Position numbers and translations under genes: made by a program. Shown one piece after another: positions 1-4,997 of a DNA stretch of 6,537 nt (position 1 is the first letter of the stretch; each line of letters begins with the position of its first letter). The DNA comes from Psychrobacter sp. (GTDB taxonomy: Bacteria; Pseudomonadota; Gammaproteobacteria; Pseudomonadales; Moraxellaceae): positions 1 to 6,537 of the forward strand of contig JAHHUJ010000120.1 in assembly GCA_020024075.1 (NCBI GenBank), in the 5' to 3' direction. Below the pieces are notes generated by a model. It did not search any database and was not told the origin of the DNA. It saw only the letters and a list, made by a program, of their open reading frames with translations.

Positions 1-49
1 AATGTCCATTAGAGACTAACCGCTCGTTTTCAGCCTGAATTTTGTCCAT
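1..49 (-). CDS. Start of an unidentified gene, cut by the left edge
   Basis: An ATG at 49-47 on the minus strand opens a frame that stays open to the edge and reads MDKIQAENERLVSNGH. A good ribosome-binding site (AGG with short spacing, in GCAGGTGTAATG) precedes it. The start lies 33 bases after the tetR stop codon on the same strand, so the two are probably cotranscribed and this gene may be a target or partner of the TetR regulator. Sixteen residues are too few to assign a family; the stretch is polar and helix-prone. The start is supported by the ribosome-binding site and position, not by homology. Confidence 0.45.
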   Translation of the reverse strand, partial: MDKIQAENERLVSNGH

Positions 50-82
50 TACACCTGCATTCTATATATGTTGTCTTAATCC

Positions 83-763
83 TTAAGAATCTTGAGCTTG
101 TAGGTGAGCTTCACTTTCAGAATCAATCTGGTTGACCAGCTCCACCATATCATCATCGGTTTCATCAACACTAGGATACTGCTTTGGCAAATCAAGCATC
201 TGCTGTACCAATGCCACTCTAAGGGTATCTCGGCGCCCTAAATAACGCTGGTAGAAGCTTGAATTCAGAAGGCTTGCCCCGCCTTGTCCTATCGCCCAGA
301 TGGTCGATAAGTAATCGCGGGTACTGAGGCCACTATTTTGTAGCTGTAAATATTGGCTGGTAAGATCTATCAGACGCTTCATACGCGCGCGTCTAATTTC
401 ATACAACTCACCAAACATTCTATTTAGGCCCTGAGCAGATGCCGCAAGACGCTCTTCAATCTGGTTAAATAATAAGGCCTTCTGCGGGCTCATTAGCTGT
501 TGCAGAATTATACGAGACACCCCTGCCGAAACGCTGTCATCAATCTTATTGATATCGAATAATTGCTCTTCGTAGCGGATGATAATACGCAAATACAATT
601 CATCTTTGCTAGAAAAATGCTTATATAAAGTCCCCTTAGCTAGGTCTAGCTGATCAGCTAAACTGTCTAAAGTAATGTCTACACTTCCTGCTTCAAGTAA
701 GAGTTGCTCAGCGGTGGCCAAAATCTTTTCTTCGCGGTTCTTAAATTGCTGCTGCCTACTCAT
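83..763 (-). CDS. TetR/AcrR-family transcriptional regulator
   Basis: This is a 226-aa protein, of normal length for one-component TetR repressors that bind DNA as dimers. The N-terminal helix-turn-helix spans about residues 31-50 (TLDSLADQLDLAKGTLYKHF), followed by the typical SSKDELY sequence that starts helix 4. The rest is the helical ligand-binding and dimerisation domain, whose inducer cannot be read from sequence, and the tail is acidic. I chose the ATG at 763; a TTG at 775 would add four residues, but the purine-rich AAGG would then abut the start codon. The gene is downstream of tatD on the same strand and 33 bases ahead of the partial gene at 49. A palindrome-promoter overlap upstream (852-885) suggests self-repression. 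The family call is secure; the regulon is unknown. Confidence 0.9.
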   Translation of the reverse strand: MSRQQQFKNREEKILATAEQLLLEAGSVDITLDSLADQLDLAKGTLYKHFSSKDELYLRIIIRYEEQLFDINKIDDSVSAGVSRIILQQLMSPQKALLFNQIEERLAASAQGLNRMFGELYEIRRARMKRLIDLTSQYLQLQNSGLSTRDYLSTIWAIGQGGASLLNSSFYQRYLGRRDTLRVALVQQMLDLPKQYPSVDETDDDMVELVNQIDSESEAHLQAQDS

Positions 764-851
764 GCAAACGCCCAACCTTGTATAATCTTTGATGAATAAT
801 ATCTACTTTGACAGGTCCTACCCTTTGCAAGCCTCATAATAGGGACCCAAA

Positions 852-885
852 ATCATAGGAAGTTAATGACTGATTGGTCATAACC
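852..885 (-). promoter_or_regulatory. Candidate tetR promoter overlapped by a TetR-type operator
   Basis: On the minus strand a -10-like TATGAT (857-852) lies 18 bp after a -35-like ATGACC (881-876, TGAC core). An inverted repeat, ATGAC (866-870), six bases, GTCAT (877-881), covers the -35 and part of the spacer, with further paired positions outside it. TGAC-N6-GTCA is the kind of site many TetR repressors bind. The leader to the tetR ATG would be about 80 nt. The boxes are imperfect, so this is a prediction. Confidence 0.4.
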
Positions 886-905
886 TACATAGCATACCCA
901 TTTTA

Positions 906-1691
906 TTAAGCTTGTGCCAGTAAATCCTCGAAATTTTTTGTGGTAAGCCTACCGACCTCTTCACTACTGATACCAAATAAATCTCCCAAACAGGTCGCTA
1001 CATAAGGCACATAAGCCGGTTCGTTTGGCTTGCCACGCTTTGGAACAGGAGCCAAATAAGGGCTATCGGTCTCAATAAGTAATCGGTCTCTTGGTACTTT
1101 TAGGGCAGCATCACGTAGGCTTTGTGCATTTTTGAAGCTTACGATGCCTGAAAATGAGATATAAAAGCCCATATCCAGTGCTTTTTTTGCCGTATCCCAA
1201 TCTTCAGTAAAGCAATGAATAATACCATGCTCTGCTTTTTCAGCCTTTAGGATATCAATGGTATCGTGCTTAGCTTCACGAGTATGCACCACAAGCGGTT
1301 TTTTTAGCTGCTGACTGGCGGCAATATGACGTGCTAAGCTGGCTTTTTGTTCCTGCTTATTGTCCTCACTCCAATAATAATCTAAGCCGGTTTCACCAAT
1401 CGCCCAAACATAATCTGGGGACGCTGTTTTTACCAAACGCTCTACCGTAGCAGATTTTAGCACCTCTAAATCTTCACAAGGGTGAATACCCACACTCATT
1501 CCTAGATTTAATTGCTCATCTCCAAATTTGGTAATAATGTCATAAATTTCATCATATTCTACGAAGTCGCACATAATGGCCATTGCGCGGCTCACGTTAG
1601 CTTGTTTCATGGCTTCAATAACGCCTTCTAACTTGCCATCATGATGGGTTAAGTCTAAACGGTTTAAGTGACAATGACTGTCTGTGTACAT
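906..1691 (-). CDS. TatD-family metal-dependent hydrolase (DNase-like)
   Basis: This 261-aa cytoplasmic protein matches the family's usual length of about 255-265 aa. It has a TIM-barrel fold with a two-metal site. All expected ligands are visible: the HxH pair H6 and H8 (DSHCH), the bridging E100 (AIGETGLDYYW), H136 (VVHTREA), H159 (IIHCFTED) and D209 (LLIETDSPYLAP). GIHPC (68-72) is another family signature. Family members have been linked to 3'-5' exonuclease activity and DNA repair, and the YcfH/TatD branches also to removal of D-aminoacyl groups; the substrate here cannot be settled from sequence. The start ATG follows AAGAGAAACT, a modest ribosome-binding site. The gene lies between trmO and tetR, all on the minus strand. 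Its domain is complete with no sign of decay. Confidence 0.93.
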   Translation of the reverse strand: MYTDSHCHLNRLDLTHHDGKLEGVIEAMKQANVSRAMAIMCDFVEYDEIYDIITKFGDEQLNLGMSVGIHPCEDLEVLKSATVERLVKTASPDYVWAIGETGLDYYWSEDNKQEQKASLARHIAASQQLKKPLVVHTREAKHDTIDILKAEKAEHGIIHCFTEDWDTAKKALDMGFYISFSGIVSFKNAQSLRDAALKVPRDRLLIETDSPYLAPVPKRGKPNEPAYVPYVATCLGDLFGISSEEVGRLTTKNFEDLLAQA

Positions 1692-1712
1692 AGTTTCTCT
1701 TTTTATAATTAA

Positions 1713-1740
1713 TTTATAATGGATTAAATACGGATTTGAA
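1713..1740 (-). promoter_or_regulatory. Candidate tatD promoter
   Basis: On the minus strand TTCAAA (1740-1735) and TATAAA (1718-1713) are 16 bp apart, and the -10 box ends 21 bases before the tatD ATG. This predicts a short leader that holds the AGAGAA ribosome-binding site. A second pair further upstream (TTGAAT, GATAAT, 16 bp apart) is also possible. It is a motif-only call. Confidence 0.35.
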
Positions 1741-1965
1741 TTTTAACGCTATAAAGCTTTTTAGCTTTGTGGCTGATTAGCGTAACCCTATCAACAAAAC
1801 AGGTATTGTTAATCACTGCGACTATTATCGATATTCACGCCAACAATTCAAGTTTGACTCAGTAAGCCCTAATTAGGGTTTATTAGAACTTAAAACAAAC
1901 GGGTAACCAATACTTTAAGCTGATTAACTTAAAATAGAAGGCTTTTAAGCTAACAAGAATCCTAG
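1741..1965. other. Gene-free spacer between trmO and tatD with small inverted repeats
   Basis: I see no coding sequence here. There are three small symmetric elements. AAAGCT-TTTT-AGCTTT (1753-1768) is nested inside ACGCTA/TAGCGT (1746-1751, 1778-1783). CCCTAATTAGGG (1867-1878) is a perfect 12-bp palindrome. CTTAAAA/TTTTAAG (1928-1934, 1943-1949) lies just past the trmO stop and could be a weak trmO terminator on the minus strand, although no good U-tract follows. None matches a site I can name. Confidence 0.4.
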
Positions 1966-2877
1966 TTATCTGTCTACAGCTACCCGTTCAACTGAAACTA
2001 TAACCAGAGCTTGATCATTAGCTTCATTATTGGCTTGAACATCTCCTGTGATTAAAGCCTGCTGCTGCAAATTAGGGTCGTTGTTATAGCTATCGCCAGC
2101 AATACTTGAATCGTCATGCAAACTCTTTTGCCTAAAACCAATGTCATGATTTTTATAACGCATATAAAAAACCCTATCCGACTGCTGCTGACGATAAGCG
2201 GGTCTAGGATCTTGGCTAATCAGCTGACAAATAAGCGCCATATCTTCTGTCTTTAAGCCTTGATCTAAGTTGTCAGTGACACAAGCTATAAATTGATTGC
2301 GCGCAGATTTAGTAATATGCACCGGTTTAACAATGGGCTTATCCAAAGCAAATCCACTTACTGCCTCACTAATGGCATCACTGTAAGCAATATAAGGCTT
2401 AATATCAATAATGGGCGTGCCATCTACCATATCGGCACCAGAGATGTGTAAGGTGACTGAGCCGCCTACCCCCTCCACTTTTATTAGCTTTACCACTGAC
2501 AAACCTAATTGCGACGGACGATAAGTACTACGCGTGGCAAACACCCCAAGCTTAGTATTACCGCCTAGTCTAGGTGGCCGCACTTTAGGCTTAAAAGCTG
2601 CGAAGTTATGGGCACGCTCTCCCATCTCTTGATTAGCATTCAGCGCCTGCTTGCTCTCAGGCGTCTTAGTAAGATGGTTGTGATGAGTATGCCAAGTTAT
2701 CCAAAGATGGCTAAAATTCTCAATACCCTCGAAGGCATCCAACGTATTATAAGGGGCAATCATTTCAATAATGGTCGGTAGCTCCACCAAATTAGGTTGA
2801 CGCGGGATACCAAATTTCTGCGACAGAGCAGAACGGTGATAGCCGATGATTGGCACAGACAGACTAGATTGACTCAT
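1966..2877 (-). CDS. trmO: tRNA (N6-threonylcarbamoyladenosine(37)-N6)-methyltransferase TrmO (TsaA/YaeB family)
   Basis: TrmO uses S-adenosylmethionine to add a methyl group to t6A37, making m6t6A in certain tRNAs, including tRNA-Thr that reads ACY codons. The family signatures are all present: IGYHRSALSQKFGIPRQP (11-28), GIENFSHLWI (51-60), VRPPRLGGN (99-107), GVFATRSTYRPSQLGLS (111-127), DMVDGTPIIDIKPY (149-162) and DPRPAYR (223-229). The 303 residues exceed the E. coli protein (about 235). The extra length is mostly a polar Asn/Asp/Gln-rich insertion at about 251-289, before a final strand (ALVIVSVERV) that replaces the usual end of the C-terminal domain. The ATG at 2877 gives the expected short N-terminus; no strong ribosome-binding site is visible before it. 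The function is secure, and the insertion is probably a disordered loop. Confidence 0.92.
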   Translation of the reverse strand: MSQSSLSVPIIGYHRSALSQKFGIPRQPNLVELPTIIEMIAPYNTLDAFEGIENFSHLWITWHTHHNHLTKTPESKQALNANQEMGERAHNFAAFKPKVRPPRLGGNTKLGVFATRSTYRPSQLGLSVVKLIKVEGVGGSVTLHISGADMVDGTPIIDIKPYIAYSDAISEAVSGFALDKPIVKPVHITKSARNQFIACVTDNLDQGLKTEDMALICQLISQDPRPAYRQQQSDRVFYMRYKNHDIGFRQKSLHDDSSIAGDSYNNDPNLQQQALITGDVQANNEANDQALVIVSVERVAVDR

Positions 2878-2997
2878 TATACTTAATACACCGTATATAT
2901 TGGGGGATAACTGAATTAGTTGACTATTAAACTTAAATACTCACTAAATCGATTCAAAGATTTATTTCTTAAAAGCGGTGAATATTACCAAATTTAA

Positions 2998-3223
2998 ATG
3001 ACAAACACAGGCTTATCACACTTGCCATTTATTTTACCTGTCTTTGCGGTAACGATTAGACACCTACATGATCTTGGCGAATCAGGCTGGTGGTATTTCC
3101 TTTGCTATTCCACTCATCTTTGCTATTCCACTCACAGGTGGCTTAATCTTACTGTTTTGGTACGGCCAAAAGACTTCTTCTGAAACTAATCAATGGGGCA
3201 CCTCTACTAAAAAAGTGCCTTAA
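2998..3223 (+). pseudogene. Decayed DUF805 membrane-protein gene (N-terminal part missing, frameshifted)
   Basis: The frame from 2998 reads LPFILPVFAVTIRHLHDLG followed by ESGWWYF, the conserved core of DUF805 inner-membrane proteins (usually P-AVxxRRLHDxGxSGWW). After GWWYF the frame turns to nonsense. The correct continuation, IPLTGGLILLFWYGQKT and then NQWG, lies in the next frame and ends at TAA 3221-3223. One extra base near 3097-3103 explains this. An in-frame TAA directly precedes the ATG, and I find no upstream match to the usual 60-70 residue N-terminal part, so that part is lost. The first Arg of RRLHD also differs from family usage (RHLHD). DUF805 function is unknown. If the ATG is used, the product would be a 61-aa peptide of doubtful value. 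Confidence 0.7.
3099..3134 (+). repeat. 18-bp tandem duplication inside the DUF805 remnant
   Basis: Two copies of an 18-bp unit ending TTTGCTATTCCACTCA lie head to tail (3099-3116 and 3117-3134), with 17 of 18 bases equal. In the restored frame they encode a repeated (I)FAIPL. The length is a multiple of three, so the repeat itself does not cause the frameshift, but the shift lies at its left edge. This fits replication slippage in a gene no longer under selection. Confidence 0.75.
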
Positions 3224-3294
3224 ATTGTCGCGCTTATATTTTTTTTAACAGCCGTTATTCCATTTTATAATGATTCTTTTGTGCTATTTTGCGC

Positions 3295-3335
3295 TTATTG
3301 CCGTTATGATAAGCAATAATTTGTTATGATAAGCA
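3295..3335. promoter_or_regulatory. Direct and inverted repeats upstream of fpr, candidate operator
   Basis: GTTATGATAAGCA occurs twice (3303-3315 and 3323-3335), 20 bp start to start, so both copies would face the same side of the helix. An inverted repeat TTATTGC/GCAATAA (3295-3301, 3313-3319) wraps the first copy. The 3224-3527 interval has no gene. This cluster sits about 60 bp upstream of the best promoter for fpr. In Pseudomonas, fpr is controlled by a LysR-type activator (FinR), but I cannot say that such a protein binds here. Confidence 0.35.
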
Positions 3336-3355
3336 TCTTTTAAATTATCCATTAG

Positions 3356-3395
3356 GTAAGCATGCCTTACTAAAACGGCGGATACTTTATATAAT
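3356..3395 (+). promoter_or_regulatory. Candidate fpr promoter with a small hairpin over the -35
   Basis: A perfect TATAAT (3390-3395) stands 17 bp after a weak TTACTA (3367-3372). The inverted repeat GTAAG-CATGC-CTTAC (3356-3370) overlaps the -35, which suits a regulated promoter with a poor -35. The leader to the fpr ATG would be about 125 nt. Other -10-like boxes (TATACT at 3426-3431, TATAAT at 3266-3271) make the start site uncertain. Confidence 0.35.
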
Positions 3396-3527
3396 AAGTA
3401 ATTTTTAACCCTATTGGTCGAACACTATACTAGGATTTATAGCAGCTTTATTGAGTATAAGTCCAAAGTCTCTCTTTATAAACACGATTTATAACCCGCT
3501 TTGCCATCATTATTAATTGGGGCCTTT

Positions 3528-4301
3528 ATGTCAAAATTTCACACTGAAACAGTGACTTATGTACACCACTGGAATGACTCTTTATTTACCATCAAAACCA
3601 CTCGTGATGATGGTTTACGCTTCCGTAATGGTGAATTTGCCATGATTGGTATCATGGTAGATGGTAAGCCTTTAATGCGTGCTTACTCTATCGCCAGCCC
3701 AAACTATGAAGAGCATTTAGAATTCTTCTCAATTAAGGTTCAAGACGGTCCATTAACCTCACGTCTACAACATATCAAAGTAGGTGATGAGTTAATTATC
3801 AGTAAAAAACCTACTGGCACTTTGGTGGTAGATGACCTGCTACCTGGCAAACATTTATATATGCTAGCAACAGGCACCGGGCTTGCTCCTTTCTTAGCCT
3901 TATCTCGTGACCCTGAGGTATATGAAAAATTTGATAAAATTATCCTTTGCCATGGGGTACGCCGAGTTGAAGATCTCGCTTATCGCGAAATGTTTGAAGA
4001 GACTCTGCCAAACGATGAGCTATTTGGTGAGTGGTATCGTGAAAAATTCATCTACTACCCTACTGTGACTCGTGAAGATTTCCGCAACACAGGCCGTATT
4101 ACAGACTTGATGAAATCAGGCAAGCTGTACGAAGATATTGGTTTACCGCCTATCAATAAAGATGACGATCGTGCCATGATCTGTGGCAGTATGCCATTTA
4201 ATGCTGATATTTCAGAAATTTTAGATGGCTATGGTTTAACCGTCTCACCACGCATGGGTGTACCTGCCGACTATGTGGTTGAGCGTGCTTTCGTAGGCTA
4301 A
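3528..4301 (+). CDS. fpr: Ferredoxin/flavodoxin-NADP+ reductase, bacterial subclass IA
   Basis: Fpr moves electrons between NADPH and ferredoxin or flavodoxin through FAD, in the cytoplasm. It supplies reduced ferredoxin for iron-sulfur and radical enzymes and supports oxidative-stress defence. The 257-aa length fits Pseudomonas/Azotobacter-type enzymes. The FAD domain (about 1-100) has the RAYS motif at 51-54. The NADP domain has ATGTGLAPF at 114-122 and CGSMPFNADISEILDGYGL near the end, and the protein ends ERAFVG, a short tail after the aromatic residue as in this subclass. The ATG at 3528 is preceded by GGGG seven bases upstream; a TTG at 3501 would add nine unconserved residues. The gene stands alone between the DUF805 remnant and tRNA-Leu, with no clear terminator after its stop. 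It is intact. Confidence 0.95.
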   Translation: MSKFHTETVTYVHHWNDSLFTIKTTRDDGLRFRNGEFAMIGIMVDGKPLMRAYSIASPNYEEHLEFFSIKVQDGPLTSRLQHIKVGDELIISKKPTGTLVVDDLLPGKHLYMLATGTGLAPFLALSRDPEVYEKFDKIILCHGVRRVEDLAYREMFEETLPNDELFGEWYREKFIYYPTVTREDFRNTGRITDLMKSGKLYEDIGLPPINKDDDRAMICGSMPFNADISEILDGYGLTVSPRMGVPADYVVERAFVG

Positions 4302-4359
4302 TAAATCGCCCAGAGAAATAAATAAATGGGTTGAAGGTGTAAATAAATAATAAAATTTC

Positions 4360-4387
4360 TTGACCAGTTTTGAGAGTTTGTTATAAT
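4360..4387 (+). promoter_or_regulatory. Promoter of tRNA-Leu
   Basis: TTGACC (4360-4365) and a perfect TATAAT (4382-4387) are 16 bp apart, directly followed by the GC-rich ACGCCACC. A GC-rich discriminator of this kind is typical of stable-RNA promoters under stringent control. Transcription would start near 4394, leaving a 5' leader of about 67 nt before the tRNA. The leader holds a GTTGAT/ATCAAC inverted repeat (4415-4420, 4433-4438) and would be removed during processing. Confidence 0.65.
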
Positions 4388-4460
4388 ACGCCACCTAGCT
4401 TGACTACCTGTCTTGTTGATGACTGATTATAAATCAACGATGACTAAGCTAACCCTACAT

Positions 4461-4547
4461 GCCGGTGTGGTGGAATTGGTAGACACGACGGATTCAAAAT
4501 CCGTTGCCTTTAAAAGCGTGTCGGTTCAAGTCCGACCACCGGTACCA
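4461..4547 (+). tRNA. tRNA-Leu(CAA)
   Basis: This is an 87-nt class II tRNA that decodes UUG. The acceptor GCCGGTG pairs with CACCGGT, with a G1-U72 wobble also seen in some E. coli leucine tRNAs. The anticodon arm is ACGGA-TTCAAAA-TCCGT with CAA at 4495-4497. The variable arm is long (about 15 nt), the T arm is GTCGG-TTCAAGT-CCGAC, and the discriminator A plus CCA are encoded. A strong promoter precedes it and a terminator follows within 6 nt, so it is a single-gene transcription unit. Confidence 0.96.
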
Positions 4548-4552
4548 TATAT

Positions 4553-4590
4553 AAAAACCCTTACAGATTATAGTCTGTGAGGGTTTTTTC
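4553..4590 (+). terminator. Intrinsic terminator after tRNA-Leu
   Basis: AACCCTTACAGA (4556-4567), the loop TTATAG, and TCTGTGAGGGTT (4574-4585) form a 12-bp stem with one G-T pair. The stem extends through an A-tract/T-tract, with a run of six T on the plus strand (4584-4589). It sits 6 nt after the tRNA CCA end and should stop the tRNA transcript. Confidence 0.85.
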
Positions 4591-4607
4591 TTGCCTGCTA
4601 ATTCTCC

Positions 4608-4657
4608 AGTTATAAAAAGCAATCAAATAGTAATCAGTTTTTGCTGTTTTTATAACT
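4608..4657. repeat. 11-bp perfect inverted repeat beside the ssrA tail
   Basis: AGTTATAAAAA (4608-4618) and TTTTTATAACT (4647-4657) are perfect inverted copies around a 28-nt centre, and GCA/TGC (4619-4621, 4642-4644) can pair further in. It lies 12 bp left of the ssrA-tail core. It could be a hairpin, or arm sites for an integrase or a bending protein near an attachment core. It has neither a compact loop nor a GC-rich stem, so it is not a standard terminator. Confidence 0.5.
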
Positions 4658-4669
4658 AAAGATGTTGAA

Positions 4670-4692
4670 TTCAACTCCCGCCATCTCCACCA
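4670..4692 (+). other. Isolated 3' end of tmRNA (ssrA), probable attachment-site core
   Basis: The 23 bp run TTCAACTCCCGCCA then TCTCCACCA. This equals, with one difference from my memory of E. coli tmRNA, the ssrA 3' end from the T-loop through the acceptor strand to CCA. The matching 5' strand of the T stem (GCGGG) is absent, replaced by GTTGAA, and no tmRNA body lies to the left. Integrative elements that target ssrA carry and duplicate just this 3' segment, so this is best read as an att core. The accessory gene and decayed frame on its right support a junction with foreign DNA. The ssrA match is seen directly; the att role is inference. Confidence 0.6.
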
Positions 4693-4895
4693 AATATTGC
4701 TATATAAATCAAGCCTTCCATAGTGAGGACTTTTTCTTTGACAGCGTTTTGACAAGATTTACCATTAAACTCTGTCATCAGAGTCTTATATAATATCGAG
4801 CTAGCAATACCATATTTGCGATACGGCTCTTTGGTATGTGTCTCCCTACTTCAGATTCTTTTAAAATCGATATTCTTCTGGTCTCTGTCATTCAT
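4671..4895 (-). pseudogene. Decayed reading frame, possibly a transposase OrfA-like remnant
   Basis: On the minus strand an ATG at 4895 starts MNDRDQKNIDFKRI and hits TGA (4853-4851). The same frame then stays open for 59 codons to a TGA at 4673-4671 inside the ssrA tail. The second part holds YRKYGIASSILYK and then EFNGKS and KEKVLTMEGL. That layout resembles the helix-turn-helix and following segment of IS3-type OrfA proteins (RKxGISxxTxYxW then a coiled coil). No ribosome-binding site or full domain is present. The family guess rests on pattern resemblance alone. It could be an integrase-associated or wholly different remnant, or chance. Confidence 0.25.
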
Positions 4896-4938
4896 TTGCT
4901 AATATTTAGATTTCTTATGAATCTTTTATAATAAATTC

Positions 4939-4953
4939 TACAGTTGAACTGTA
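4939..4953. repeat. 15-bp perfect palindrome downstream of the AlbA_2 gene
   Basis: TACAGTT-G-AACTGTA is perfectly symmetric around one base. It lies about 45 bp past the stop of the AlbA_2 gene. As RNA on the minus strand it makes a 6-bp stem with a 3-nt loop followed by GAATTTATT, a weak terminator at best. It could also be a protein-binding site. The rest of 4896-4997 is AT-rich with nothing I can name. Confidence 0.35.
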
Positions 4954-4997
4954 TTGTCTTAGAAAAGAGCTAAAAAGTATTTCTAATTATCATATAG

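Noticed and set aside
764..775. TTG start that would extend the TetR protein by four residues
   Set aside because: The ribosome-binding purines would be directly against the TTG. The ATG at 763 gives a normal N-terminus.
1746..1783. Nested inverted repeats as a trmO terminator
   Set aside because: No U-tract follows on the minus strand, and the site is about 180 bases past the stop codon.
2942..2997. Missing N-terminal part of the DUF805 gene upstream of 2998
   Set aside because: The frames there (FKDLFLKSGEYYQI and others) show no convincing match to the DUF805 N-terminus and end in stop codons.
3501..3527. TTG start that would extend Fpr by nine residues
   Set aside because: The family starts at MSKF-like sequence, and the GGGG motif fits the ATG at 3528.
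4461..4547. tRNA-Leu as the integration target
   Set aside because: I find no second copy of its own 3' end downstream. The T-loop-to-CCA region of the orphan tail is only partly similar to it and matches tmRNA far better.
4561..4755. 64-codon open frame on the minus strand reading WWRWRELNS in its middle
   Set aside because: It runs through the tRNA terminator and the inverse of the ssrA tail. The WRWRELN string is a well-known artefact of translating tRNA-like 3' ends. There is no ribosome-binding site.
4693..4997. A complete ssrA gene on either strand
   Set aside because: Only the last 23 bases of tmRNA are present. No tmRNA 5' end, tag frame or pseudoknot sequence is adjacent.
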